64,000 bases of DNA. Origin: Brachypodium distachyon (taxonomy: Eukaryota > Streptophyta > Magnoliopsida > Poales > Poaceae). Each line of letters begins with the position of its first letter. Positions within the stretch are counted from its first letter, which is position 1. The notes below the pieces were generated by a model. That model saw only the letters and a program-made list of their open reading frames with translations, did not search any database and was not told where the DNA came from. Both the position numbers and the translations under genes were made by a program. The stretch lies in NCBI RefSeq assembly GCF_000005505.3, contig NC_016133.3, positions 43,489,237 to 43,553,236 of the forward strand. Reading direction: 5' to 3'. Positions 1-10,894 of the stretch are shown piece by piece.

Positions 1-624
1 CAGGAGGCCGTCGAGACTGAGCTTTTGTCAGGTGTCGGCGGAGCTTGCAGCCATGGAGGCGAGGGCTCATCTTGCTGAGGAGGGCCAGAAGGATGCGATC
101 ACGAAGACCCATCGTGCCGAGGAGGACTTGGTGGTGGCCAGCCTCAACGTGGAGCACGCTCGAGCGGAGGTCGCCTCCCTCAAGGCAGAGTCGGAGGACG
201 CTGGGTTCGGACCGGTGTTCGCCCCTCGTGCTCGCGCCCCCTCGGACAGCCGTCCGGAGGTGGTCTCACTCCTGCTCGCCCAGGCTTCGGAGATTCGAGA
301 GATGATACTCTGTTTGAAAGGCTCTCCTCAGCCGATCTTCCCCCGTGTCGTACGACGGATGAGGCGAGTAGGGTGCTCACTTCACAGGTGGAGCTCCTTG
401 AGCCCACCGTGAAGAGGTGCCTTCTGAGTACGGGTGCCCGACTTGTTTCGTCGGCAGTCGCGGCTATCTTGGACGGTGGTGCCGGGACGAGTGGACTTGA
501 GGGTGAGATGACTCACGGGGCGAAGAAGTTTCTGGCGGACCAGGGAGCTCCTCTTCGCGCTCTGGCTCGATGGTTCGTGCGTTGCCTTGAACCCGCTCTT
601 CAGGAGAGCGACGGTGGGACTTGA
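1..624 (+). pseudogene. Antisense coiled-coil ORF of the Tat-type gypsy element (decayed)
   Basis: An open frame from 32 to about 300 encodes an Ala/Glu/Arg-rich, heptad-like helical segment (AEEDLVVASLNVEHARAEVA) that reads as a coiled coil. It then needs a frameshift near position 300 to continue in the frame ending with TGA at 622-624 (segment VLTSQVELLEPTVKR). It lies beyond the end of pol and on the opposite strand to it. Tat-lineage Ty3/gypsy elements of grasses are known to carry an extra antisense ORF between pol and the 3' LTR, and this position and character fit. I infer it is that ORF, broken by a frameshift and cut at the left window edge, so its start is unseen. No catalytic motif is visible. 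Confidence 0.45.
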
Positions 625-1752
625 GTCTTGTTGCCTTTTAAGGCGACAAGGTACCCCAGCTGCTTACTTATGCGATGTTGCATATCCACTTATGACATAG
701 CCTCATGACTTGCATGTTCTAGGCTTAGACATAGAGATTCTAAGGCAACTTTTTTTTGATGTGTTTCATGCTTTGCTATGTAGTCAACATTGTCGGAAAT
801 GTCAACTTAGCTCAGCATGTATTTTCTTATGCTTTCACCACGTAGTCAACAATATCGGAAATGTTAACTTGGCTCAACATGTGTTCTTTGGAGTACTATA
901 TTTCCTTCTTGGCGAAGTACTATATTTCCTCAGTTTACACAGCTCGCGATCGTTCGCTATGATCACACTTTTGCGTAATCAATTGCTGTCGCCGTTGGGA
1001 TACGACTTGCCTTCGGTGCCTTAGGCCATGGTTACGAGCCATGGATCCTAGTACCCTTGTGGGGGTCGCTATCGATATGCCGGTAGTGATCCAGACATTT
1101 CGACCTGCCGTTAGGAGAAAATCATTCTCCTCTTCGGACTTCAGGAAGCTATGCTTTCCCGTGATTATTATGGAGCCTTAACTCGGTATCATGCAGGCCC
1201 GTGCGCGACGTCTCGCACGCGGGTAGCATGGTTCTCCGAGGTAAGTAAGCTCATGCATAACTTGCTTCTTTGCGGTTCTCCTTAAATGCGTTTTAAGGAG
1301 CTTCCGGCCCTCGGGAGACTTGGTTCTACTTGGCGGATAGCCTCGAGGCACGCTAGGATCCACCAAGGAACGGGTCGCTGGTGGTGACTTATGTCCGAAG
1401 ACATTTTTAGGTGATACCTGGGCCAACGTAGGCCTTTCGGCGTCCCTTGGTGAGCGGCACTGGGGCAGCGACTCGGTTTTTGGGGATTGCCCCTTCGCGA
1501 CATAGCCGTTCGCTAGGGATCCCTTTACGACGGTGGGTCATATGAGTGTCTCGTGTCACTCTTATCAAGGACTCGTTTTTATTGATCCCTCGCTTACCTG
1601 TCTTAAGGTATGGCCCAATGGGCACTTACAAGCCTTATGTAGACGTGGCCTCGTTGGCGCTTACGATCCCCCGAAGTTTCGTAGGGAAGTGGTCGGTTGG
1701 GCGCTGATAGTCTTTTTTCGGAAGCGGCGAGGGTCGTCCTTGAGGTTCCTCC
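625..1752. mobile_element. Non-coding spacer between gypsy pol and antisense ORF
   Basis: No convincing gene is visible in this 1.1 kb. It lies between the pol stop at 1753 and the antisense coiled-coil ORF and is read as untranslated internal sequence of the gypsy element. It contains two related ~40 bp direct repeats, at about 781-820 and 843-882, sharing GTCAACA..TCGGAAATGT.AACTT. Short open frames here look incidental. Confidence 0.4.
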
Positions 1753-4700
1753 TTAGGCGTAGAAACGCAAGAGTTTGTCGCCGTTCCAGGCATGGACGAG
1801 GTTTTTGCCTTCCATGTTCTCGAGGTGGTATGTGCCATTGCCCAATACCGCGGCGATGTGGTATGGTCCTTCCCATTTAGGGTCGAGCTTGCGCTGGAGT
1901 TTTGAGTCGACGTTGTTTTTTCAGCACAAGGTCTCCTTGGGAGAAAGCTCGTTCCTGCACCCTCGTGTTGTAGAAGTGTGCGGCGCTCTGCTCGTAGATG
2001 GCGTGCCTCATAAGGGCTTTGTCACGAGCTTCTTCCACAAGATCGACGGTCGTCTTGTGATGCTTTTCATTTTCGATGAAGGCGAGTGGAGTAGCTTCTT
2101 GGAGTCTTTCGACCCGAGGTGAGCGGAACTCTACCTTGGCGGGAAGAACTGCTTCGGCGCCATACACCAAAGAGAATGGTGTTCGGCCCGTGGAACGGTT
2201 TACGGAGATGCGTATGCCCCAAACCACGCTGGCGAGTTCGTCCCCCCATGCTCCTCTTGCCTTGTTGGCCGTGTGTTCTACCCTTCGGCGGAGTCCTTGG
2301 AGGATTAGTCCATTGGCTCTTTCGCATGCGCCGTTGCTCTTGCGGTAGGCCACGGATGCGAAGTGCAGCTTGATTTCGAGGCATTCGCAGAATTTAATGA
2401 ATTCCGCACAGTCGAACTGTTTGCCGTTGTCCACGGTTAGCTCTCGTGGGACACCATATCGACATATGATGTTTTCCCAGAAAAAATTCTAGATGGCCCG
2501 TGACGTGATCTTGCTGAGTGGCGTAGCTTCTATCCATTTGGAGAAGTAATCAATTGTCACCACGAGGTATTTGCAGCCCCCGATGCATGCGGGGAAAGGC
2601 CCGAGAAGTTCCATTCCCCAGCGTGCAAATGGCCAAGTTATTGGGATATTCTTCAAGGTCGTCACCGGTGCGTGGATTGACTTAGCCATTTTTTGGCAAG
2701 CTTCGCATCTTTGCAATATTGTGATTGCGTCTTGCACCATGGTGGGCCAATAGAATCTTTGTCGTAAAGCCTTCGTCGCGGTGGCTCTTGGCGCAAGATG
2801 ATGGCCGCATACTCCGGAGTGGATCTCCTGGAGGAGCTCAGCCCCCCTGTCGGGGGTTATGCACTTGAGTAGCGCGGCCGCACCATTCTTGTAAAGGATG
2901 CTGTCGAGGAGGACGTACATCTTTGCTTTGCAAGCAAAGTTTTAGCGCTTGGGCCTTCTGCCTTCTCATCCACCTCTCCTTTCAAGGCACGGATGATTGG
3001 CGTCATCCAAGAGGGTGGATTGTCGATGACCATGCTGGTCTTTGAAGTTTCGTCAGAGTCATCGGCTTCTTCTCCTATGGATGGGGCACGGATCACCTCG
3101 AAGAATGCGCCGGGTGGCAGAGGTTCCTTGGAACCGGCCATTCGGGCCAACCTGTCGGCGAGGTGATTCTTTCCTCGTGGGATGCGTCGCGCCTCCATGC
3201 CCAGGAAGTACCGTTCCATCTTGCAAACTTCTTTAATATACTTCTTCATCCTTTCATCAAGGCATTGATATGACTTGTCTATTTGGTTTATCACTAGCTG
3301 GGAGTCACCTTGGATGAGAAGGCGTCGAACACCCATGGCCTTAGCCAACCGGAGTCCGAGAAGGAGTGCTTCGTACTCCGCCATGTTGTTGGTTGCGTTG
3401 AAGTCGAGATAGGCGACGTACTCTAAGATCTTCCTTTCAGGGCTGACGAGTACGACTCCAGCCCCAGCACCGTTGAGGCTCTTGGAGCCATCGAACCTCA
3501 TTATCCAATGTGGTTCGGGGGGCTCGGCCTTGGGCGACGTTTCTTCGGGCGGGGCTAGCGGCGCATGCCACTCGGCCACGAAGTTGGCGAGGACCTAAGA
3601 TTTTATAGCCGTTTTCGCGCTGTGCTCCAGCGAGAAGGGAGCTAGTTCCGTTGCCCATTTGGCGATTTTCCCGGTGGCTTCCTTGTTGCCGAAGACTTCT
3701 TTGAGTGGGAATGCCGTCGGCACCATGATGGTGTGGCCCATGAAGTAATGACGGAGTTTACGAGAGGCCATGAGGAGGGCGTACGCGATCTTTTCGATCT
3801 GGGTGTATCAACCCTTTGCTCCTCCCAAAGCTTCGCTCACGTAGTACACCGGGCGTTGCGACCCTTCTTCTTCCTTCACGAGGGCTGCACTCATGGCGAC
3901 CGGAGTCGCGGCGAGGTACAGGAGTAAAGGTTCTCCCTGCTTCGGGCTCGTGAGGAGTGGAGTAGTCGACAAATAGGTTTTGAGTTCCTCTAAGACCCTT
4001 TGAGCTTCATTTGTCCACTCAAAGTTGTTAAGGCCCTTCAGGATTTTGAAAAAAGGAAGACCCTTCTCGGCTGATCGGGCGACAAATCGTCCTAATGCTG
4101 CCATCCTCCATGCTAGGCGTTGCACGTCTTTGACGGAGCGAGGAGGCTCCATCTCTAGGATGGCCCGGATTTTTTCCGGGTTGGCCTCAATCCCCCGTTG
4201 GGAGACGAGGAAACTTCTCAGGATTGAACTTCACGCCGTATTTGCGGAGGTTGTTGAAGGTTTCTTTCAAGTCTTCGAGATGGGTCTTCGCCATTTGACT
4301 TTTGATGACGGCGTCATCAACGTAGACTTCGGCGTTTCTCTCCAATTGCTCTTTGAGGATGAACCTGACGAGGCGTTGGAATGTCGCACCGGCGTTCGTC
4401 AAAGCAAAAGGCATTCTGCGATAGCAGAAGGTGCCAATGGGAGTGATGAAGTTGGTCTTCTCTTCGTCTTACTTGGCCATGTGGACTTGGTGATACCCCG
4501 AATAGGCGTCCAAGAAGCTCAACCTCTCACATCCCTCCATGGAGTTGACTAGCTGGTCGATCCGCGGGAGATGGTAGTCGTCCTTGGGACACGTCTTGTT
4601 CAAGTCGGTGAAATCGACACACATCCGCCACTTGCCGTTGGATTTCTTCACCAAGACCGGATTGGCCAACCACTCGGGGTGCCAAACTTCTCGAATGTGT

Positions 4701-4955
4701 CCGGCCTCGGAGAGCTTCGCAATTTCTAGCTTGATGACCTCGCTTCGCTCCGTGGAGAGTTTCCGGAGTTTTTGCTTCATGAACGCCTTGTCGGGCCTTA
4801 CGGCGAGTCGATGTTCCATGACGTCGCGTGAGACTCCTCCCATGTCGGAAAGAGACCAAGCGAAAAGCTCGGAGTTCTCCCGGAGTAGGTCGATGAGCTT
4901 CTTCTCAAGTTCGATCGAGAGGTCAGCCCCGATCTTCACGACGCGAAAAGGAATC
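1753..4955 (-). pseudogene. Ty3/gypsy (Tat-type) pol remnant: RT, two RNase H domains, integrase
   Basis: Read on the minus strand from 4939 downwards, the order is reverse transcriptase, RNase H, a second RNase H, then integrase. RT shows WRMCVDFTDLNKTCPKDDYH and FLDAYSGYHQ near 4530-4640 and the YVDD box near 4320. An RNase H tether/gypsy RNase H lies at 3808-4152 (ending VYYVSEAL). The second, plant RNase-HI-like domain is at 2950-3579 (MRFDGSKSLNGAGAG, NNMAEYEALLLGL, QGDSQLVINQ). Integrase follows (zinc-finger part with CGHH..CEACQK; core with VVTIDYFSKWIEA and DNGKQFDC), with a C-terminal tail ending FYA-stop at 1753-1755. In-frame stops (for example after HMAK near 4470) and frameshifts break it into at least five pieces. 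Gag and protease are absent: similarity stops near 4955, so the 5' part is lost. Pol, with dual RNase H, is typical of the Tat/Athila branch of plant gypsy elements. It is not functional. Confidence 0.9.
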
Positions 4956-5224
4956 AGTTAGATTCAAAACAAGTTCTCATGAGTATATATAAAGCGGTGG
5001 AAAATAGTAAAACGAACTTTAAAGAACAAATGCTGCAAGGCGCCCTAGAGGTGAAGATGGTTTTTCGTCTCAGACAATACCAAACGAATTTGCATTCAGT
5101 TAAATGCAAAATGATTTCTCAAGTATGAATAAAAGGCATTTGAATACAGTTAAACCTATGATGCACTCCGGGTTAGCACTAGAAAGAGAGAATGGTAGAG
5201 GGGACCGACACCGGCATACACACC
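4956..5224. other. Short spacer between gypsy remnant and NLR 3' end
   Basis: AT-rich sequence with no recognisable gene or repeat. It probably holds the 3' untranslated region of the minus-strand NLR gene that ends at 5225. Confidence 0.4.
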
Positions 5225-8200
5225 TCAGTTATTATAGTCAGCTCCACAGGAGGGGAGAAGCCTCCTTAGAAACTTCTTTGTGTTGGGTTCTTTTTGTGTT
5301 GATGTAACTCTGTATTCTTCTAATCGAATGACTTTATCTGGGATGGAGGAGACCAAATGGGAATACTCCCCACCTTCTCTACAACGTTGTCCCAAGTTGG
5401 GGCAGCCCAGTATGCATAGGCATTTGAGGGCTGGGAGCTGCTGGAGGAGACCCTCCGGGAGTTTCTCTATCCTTGGACAGTATCCGATCGCTAACTTCTC
5501 AAGGGAAGTGAGACCATCCATCCCATCCGGCAGCACTTTCAGGCCTTCACAGGAATGCAAGGAGAGCTCCCTCAGCTTGGCTAGATCGCCAAGGTTGGAA
5601 GGCAGTGCCTCCAAATTCATGCAAGATGAAATCGCCAGTTGCTCGAGGGAAGGAAGCAACTTTGGAATCTCCAGTAAGCTGATGCATCCCTCGATGTGTA
5701 ACCTCTCCAGCTGGGGAAGCGGCAGGGTCTCCTCAGATGATGAACCCTTCCCCTTCAGGTTGTCACAAAGGCTAATAGCCAGATAGCGGAGGTGAGCCAA
5801 ACTCTGCAGCTCCTCTACTGGCCAGCGGACAAGTTCACCACATCCAAAAATCTTCAGTTCTTCCACAAAGGCAAAGCATTCCCAAAGCACATGATGCAGT
5901 TTGGACAACACGGGTGTTTTAGCGAAGCAATTAGGACCATTTAGAGTCAAACTACGAAGTGCTTCCAGAGGTATCTGGCTTTGGTTTTGCCGGTCCTCTA
6001 GAGGCACCATCATCATGGTTGCCAGTGACGTAACTTCTAAATTCACAAGAGATGGCCAAGAGCCCAAAGACATGCTTGTAGACACAGGACCTGTTCCATC
6101 GTATGCAAGATAAATCAAGGTTCTTAAATGCGCAAGCGAACTTATTGGAAGACTGCAGCATTCCTTTATGAATAGGTCTTTGAGAACTGGGCTGCCTGGA
6201 ACACTTGCAAGCTTTGGGCACTTAATGATCGTTAGTTTTTCGAGCAAGGGAAACATAACCAAGCTATTAGGCTCTCCAGCACAATTTTCTGCCCATCTCT
6301 CCAAAATTGGTAGTTCATCTAACACAATCTCCTTCAACTTGGGAAAGAACTGAAGAAGGGTACTGTATCCTTCAGCTTCTGCCTTGATGCTCTTCCATAA
6401 TGTTGTTAGGTTACCCATGTTCGCTACGCTCAAATATTCAAGCGACATTGATATCCACACTATAGGTAGAGTCTTACATCTTGGACAGTTGGATATATAG
6501 AATTTTCTTAGGCACCGAAACATCTGAGGGTCCCCCATCAAGTGCGATATTTCTAGACCACCGTAACCATATACTTCCAAAACTTTCAGCTTACTATGAG
6601 GTGTCAGCGACACTAAAACTTCTTCATTACAGAACTCCTCCCCGGGCTCATAACTTTTTCTGCGGCCCCAACACAGCAACAATTCACTTAGATTGTGCTT
6701 CTGATGGAGACTGGCTTTCTTTGCATTTTGCCCACTCCTGATTTTTCTCAAGTTGTACAGTTCCAACCTGTTGCCAAGTTGACAGAGGTCTTTAAGCTCC
6801 TCAATTCCATAGCCAGCTTCAGTGTCCACAACAAATGTCGTTAGTGTATGAAGGTTGTTCAATAAACTGATATTTGGAGGCATCCGTTCCAAACTATCAC
6901 ACCCAAAAAGATAAAGATGGATGAGCTTCCTCATTGTACTTATACCTTCAGGTAAATGCTGTAGCTTCGAGCAACCATCTAGCCTCAATGTTTGCAAGTT
7001 ATATAACACTGAAATTGAATCCGGCAATGTAAAAATATCAGACCATGATAGGTCAAGATACCGTAAATGTTTTGCATGTCTGACCGGGCTATGGATAATC
7101 GAAGAACTGTAACAATGCAAGGCTCTTAATGGCATCCCTTTTACCTCCATAAGATCCTTGTGTGATTTTGAAGGTGCTAACAAAGTGTGAAGAGATGTCA
7201 TGCCTTTGAATACTCGACTGTTTGGTTTCAACTCATATTGTGCATCAATCCACATGTGCCGGACATGTTGTATGGATGCTTTCTGCTGAATTAACTCTTC
7301 GATAGTTACACATCCGTGTGCAACATCTTTTGCAAGGTCATGCATTAAATCATGCATTTTACAACCAATTGACTCATATGATGTGGCAATGAAACGGCGT
7401 AGATTCACTTTCACATCTTGGAGAAAGGATCTCCAAACTAAGTCATAGAAAATGTATTCTCCTTTTTGTGCCAGATCCATTGTTCCCTCTTCTTGAATAA
7501 AACCATTTGCCATCCATAGTTGGATCAATATGTCCTTCTCCATCTCATAGTCCTTGGCGAAAACTGCACAGAAGGCAAAACATTGCTTCATTTCAGCTGA
7601 TAAGTGTCTGTAGCTCAGTTTTAGTATGGGTAGAATTTCATATTTGCCTCCGATATTATCACCAATGTTACTTTCCGCAATGGCCTCCCATTCCTGCACT
7701 TGTTGTTTTGAACTCATCAATCCACCCATTATCTTCAGAGCAAGAGGTAACCCTCTGCATTTTTTGGCAATACGTTTGCCAATGGTGACTAACTCCGCTT
7801 GCTCCTCTACACCTCGACTAAATGCTTTCTTCGAGAACAATTCCCATGAATCATCTTCTCTCAAGCATGGTAGCTCATGGAGTCCTACTGTGCCCATTAT
7901 AGATGCCACTTGCCGACTTCGACATGTGACGAGTATAACACTTCCAGGCCCACCAACAGAGCACAACAGTGGCTTCAGCTCATCCTCCCACTTTCTCACC
8001 TCTTCATTCCATACATCGTCAAGAACAAGCATATACCTTTTCTGGCCAATGACTTCCTGAAGTCGCACTCGCAACAGCTCAACAGTATCTGGCAATTCAC
8101 ATCTTCCTTTGGTAGCCAACTCTATGATGGATTTCACAACAGCAACGGCTTCAAAGTTTTCCGAGACACAGTGCCACATCGTCAGCTGGAAATGTTGCTG

Positions 8201-8842
8201 GACCCTGTGGTTGTTGTACACCATCTTGGCAAGAGTGGTCTTGCCCAAACCTCCCATCCCAAAGATGGGCAGCACCTGCACCTTACGCTGATTGTGCTGG
8301 CCGAGCAATAGCTTCAGCACCACCCCTTTGTCATCATCCCTGCCAAAGATGTCAGCAGAGTCGTCCAACCCTGAGTGTGTCTGCCTGCAAATTAGTTGTG
8401 GTGGCTCTGCGTGCTCCACCAGTCCAAACTTATTCATCTCCTCGACGAGATTATTGATCTTCTCAAGGACGTTGTTCAGATCCCTGCTCATGGTAAGACG
8501 GAAGAGCAGCGGGCTGCGTGACGTGAACTGGTTCAGTACCTTGCGTGTCTTGGACTCACCGATCCGGGCCTCACGGCGCAGCGCCTCATACTGGAAGCCG
8601 TCAAGGACGTCATTGGCCTCGTAGGCGACAGTCCTGAAATCCTTCATCCACCTCCTGATATACTGGTTGGTCTCACTCTTGATCTCGGCGTCAGCCAGCT
8701 TACACTGGACAGCCAGCAGCTGGCGCTCCAGCTTGAGTCGGTCATCATCGATGCCCCACATCCCAGTCATTCTCCGGACGACTGCATCAGCAGCCTTGCC
8801 AGCCGCGGTGCGCACCACAGGGAGAAGCAACAAGTCAGCCAT
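5225..8842 (-). CDS. CC-NBS-LRR (NLR) disease resistance-type protein, RGA-like
   Basis: A single uninterrupted frame of 1205 residues, read as an intracellular immune receptor of the CNL class. It has an N-terminal Rx-type coiled-coil domain (about 1-140) with an EDVID-like stretch AYEANDVLDGFQYEALRR at 74-91. NB-ARC follows: P-loop GMGGLGKTT 195-203, kinase-2 LVLDDVW 272-278, RNBS-B VILVTCRSR around 302-310, GLPL 364-367, RNBS-D CFAFCAVF 421-428 and an intact MHD at 496-498. From about residue 550 to the end are leucine-rich repeats (LRYLDLSWS, LQTLRLDGCSKLQHLPEGI and many more). All nucleotide-switch motifs are present, so it looks functional. The ATG at 8842 starts a normal MADLLLLP N-terminus. 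The length is usual for the family. It stands alone, flanked by a dead gypsy element and a repeat-rich upstream region. The recognised pathogen cannot be inferred. Confidence 0.93.
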   Translation of the reverse strand: MADLLLLPVVRTAAGKAADAVVRRMTGMWGIDDDRLKLERQLLAVQCKLADAEIKSETNQYIRRWMKDFRTVAYEANDVLDGFQYEALRREARIGESKTRKVLNQFTSRSPLLFRLTMSRDLNNVLEKINNLVEEMNKFGLVEHAEPPQLICRQTHSGLDDSADIFGRDDDKGVVLKLLLGQHNQRKVQVLPIFGMGGLGKTTLAKMVYNNHRVQQHFQLTMWHCVSENFEAVAVVKSIIELATKGRCELPDTVELLRVRLQEVIGQKRYMLVLDDVWNEEVRKWEDELKPLLCSVGGPGSVILVTCRSRQVASIMGTVGLHELPCLREDDSWELFSKKAFSRGVEEQAELVTIGKRIAKKCRGLPLALKIMGGLMSSKQQVQEWEAIAESNIGDNIGGKYEILPILKLSYRHLSAEMKQCFAFCAVFAKDYEMEKDILIQLWMANGFIQEEGTMDLAQKGEYIFYDLVWRSFLQDVKVNLRRFIATSYESIGCKMHDLMHDLAKDVAHGCVTIEELIQQKASIQHVRHMWIDAQYELKPNSRVFKGMTSLHTLLAPSKSHKDLMEVKGMPLRALHCYSSSIIHSPVRHAKHLRYLDLSWSDIFTLPDSISVLYNLQTLRLDGCSKLQHLPEGISTMRKLIHLYLFGCDSLERMPPNISLLNNLHTLTTFVVDTEAGYGIEELKDLCQLGNRLELYNLRKIRSGQNAKKASLHQKHNLSELLLCWGRRKSYEPGEEFCNEEVLVSLTPHSKLKVLEVYGYGGLEISHLMGDPQMFRCLRKFYISNCPRCKTLPIVWISMSLEYLSVANMGNLTTLWKSIKAEAEGYSTLLQFFPKLKEIVLDELPILERWAENCAGEPNSLVMFPLLEKLTIIKCPKLASVPGSPVLKDLFIKECCSLPISSLAHLRTLIYLAYDGTGPVSTSMSLGSWPSLVNLEVTSLATMMMVPLEDRQNQSQIPLEALRSLTLNGPNCFAKTPVLSKLHHVLWECFAFVEELKIFGCGELVRWPVEELQSLAHLRYLAISLCDNLKGKGSSSEETLPLPQLERLHIEGCISLLEIPKLLPSLEQLAISSCMNLEALPSNLGDLAKLRELSLHSCEGLKVLPDGMDGLTSLEKLAIGYCPRIEKLPEGLLQQLPALKCLCILGCPNLGQRCREGGEYSHLVSSIPDKVIRLEEYRVTSTQKEPNTKKFLRRLLPSCGADYNN

Positions 8843-8969
8843 GTTACGTCGCTCAGGCAGTGCTTCCTTGCAATGGTACTATCAACAAGCTCTGAGATAA
8901 GAAATGGGTGATGGAAAGCGAGCAGAAATTCAGCAGGAGGAGCATTGGAGCTGCGTACGCATCTGCCAA

Positions 8970-10320
8970 GGCGAGCTGATATTTTTGGCCGTCAGCATCA
9001 GCCATTAATTCAAGCAAGCTGGACCAAGACAAGTGGGTGACAATGAAATGGAGACATTTCAGGACACTCTATGCCATGCTTGATCCATCGGTTTCCAGGG
9101 TAATTGATGGTCAGACATTTCAGCAATCGAAATGGTATGTCTGCACAAGCACAGCTGAGAAAAGCAAAATCTGGGAAGACAGTGCAACAACTTGTGATCC
9201 CAAAACGCAAAGGCAAAGGCAAACCTATGCATCTTGCATTCAGACGAAACGCCTTTGTTGAAGCAGACCAATGATGCTTTCACCGAGTGAGCAGAACATG
9301 ATTTTCTAACCTGCTTGAACTTGAAGACGTGATGCATATATCTAGAAGCTGGTTCAGAAACCAAGATATGCATAAACATCTCACCTTTCAAAAAAAGTCC
9401 ATATTCAAGGTGCGTTTTGCACTTCCTCCTTTGACACTTCGAGCAGGCAAGAAATTATCATAGCATCCTTGTTTTGTTCAGACCAATTACCTTGCTCTCC
9501 CGGCAGCAGTGATCTCTTGAAGGGACTTTCCTCTTTCCTTTCGCACTTGACAGTTTGTGTATTCACGGCGCAATTAATGGTGTGTTCTCGGCAAGCCACA
9601 AGAGAAGAAATGTGATGGGGAGCTGATATGTTGTTTTGCTGTCAGCGTCACCACTTAATTCAAGCTGAACCAAGGGAAGTGCGTGACAAAGGAAACTTCT
9701 GGGCACGCATGCCGAAGTTGACCGACTTATGTGCCAAATCTGATCCATCCATCGGTTTCCTGGAAACCAACATGGCATGAGATCGCAGTAAACACTCTGG
9801 CTAGTGACTCGTTGGAGCATTTCCACAGGCACCTGGTGGGCGCTTAATGCCGAAGATAATGGCTAGTCTTGTGTGGAGTATATGTGAAATTAAGGTACCG
9901 TAGGAGAATTGGGAACCTGAGGAAGGCAGCAGTGCGCAGTCCGCTTCGTCGTCGACAATCAGAAACATGCAGTGCGTTGCTGCACTGCACCAGGAAAATT
10001 TTCGTGGCTACAAAAACCAATGCTGGCACGCATTCATTTGTCCGCAAAAACCTGTAGAGATCAGGCCTGGTGCAATGGCATTCGACGCCACACAAGACTA
10101 GCACTACTACTGGTGCCAGTGCCCTGTGAGAGAAGAAATTAGCAGGCCGGTGCTGGGTACTGACCTGTCCCTTTACCGCGATCCAATACTCTCTGGTCGT
10201 CCGCGTCAACCATGAATTCGAGCAGGAGTAATTGAAGACCAAGTGGGTGCCAATGGGAACGGAGACATTTGAGGACAACGAGGCTCCAAGGTTTGATCCA
10301 TCGGTTCCCAGAGCAGTTTG
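8970..10320. repeat. Three diverged ~150 bp direct repeats upstream of the NLR gene
   Basis: Three copies of the same block occur in the same orientation at about 8970-9110, 9625-9770 and 10185-10320. Shared landmarks in order are a GTCAGC/GTCCGCGTCA element, an AATTCAAGC-like element, an AAGTGGGTGACAATG-like element and the terminal CCATCGGTTTCC element (near 9088, 9747 and 10297). Spacing is about 650 and 550 bp. The copies are clearly related but diverged. They may be leftovers of duplicated 5' regions of NLR genes or an uncharacterised dispersed repeat. No coding frame unites them. Confidence 0.6.
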
Positions 10321-10700
10321 TGTTTGTTATATGAAAAGGTGCTAACAAGTGGAGCAAAGGCATCCGGCCGGCCGGGCAGAGCATTTCGACAAGCACCTTG
10401 CGCGCGCGCGCCCCAGGGAAGAAGAGGAGGGGTCTCAGTGGAGCTACAATCCTACAAGCGGGAGAAAGAGGGGGGGCTGAGGGGGGGCAGAGGCGCCTGC
10501 TCCTTCGATCGATCGATCGCCGCCCAGTCCAGAGCTTCAGCTCTAGTTCTCCAGCCGACTGCCCCGCGGCCCCCATTGCTGGCTACCAAGTGCAAGTGCG
10601 GACTGCATATGCGGAGGAAGAGAGAATCGGGGAACCGAGCAAGCAAGCGGAGGAATCAAAGGACGGACGTCTCAGCCAGGCGCTTCCTAAAGCGCATTGC
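9111..10700. other. Upstream region of the NLR gene without a recognised gene
   Basis: Apart from the three diverged repeats, no gene is supported here. The 10390-10620 part is GC-rich, with GCGCGCGCGC, GGGGGGGCAGAGG and a CGATCGATCGATCG run. The short frames on either strand lack any family resemblance. Confidence 0.4.
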
Positions 10701-10703
10701 ATG

Positions 10704-10881
10704 TGTTAAAATGAAAATCTGTCTTTATATAAAAGCAAGAGACATCAATACATGCATTGGTGTCCCAAGTTTTGGGCATTCGCGTCCCAATTTGCACGAA
10801 CAATTACAACACTAACTGCCTAATTAACTATTAATTAACTAATAATTAATCTTAATTGATCATAAATAATTATTCTCAACA
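10704..10881 (-). repeat. 3' LTR of the truncated copia element
   Basis: On the minus strand the segment starts TGTTGAGAATAATT and ends TTTTAACA, giving the TGTT..AACA termini of a copia LTR. It is directly preceded by a purine tract (GATCAAGGGAGAG). A TATA-like TTTATATAAAG lies close to its 3' end. At 178 bp it is short. The matching 5' LTR was not found. Confidence 0.6.
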
Positions 10882-10894
10882 CTCTCCCTTGATC
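10882..10894 (-). other. Polypurine tract of the copia element
   Basis: The minus-strand sequence GATCAAGGGAGAG lies immediately before the TGTTGAGAAT start of the 3' LTR, the expected place and composition for the plus-strand primer of an LTR retrotransposon. Confidence 0.55.

Noticed and set aside
710..1024. Open frame of 104 codons in the gypsy spacer
   Set aside because: Cys/Phe/His-rich without similarity to any domain and lying in repeat-bearing non-coding sequence.
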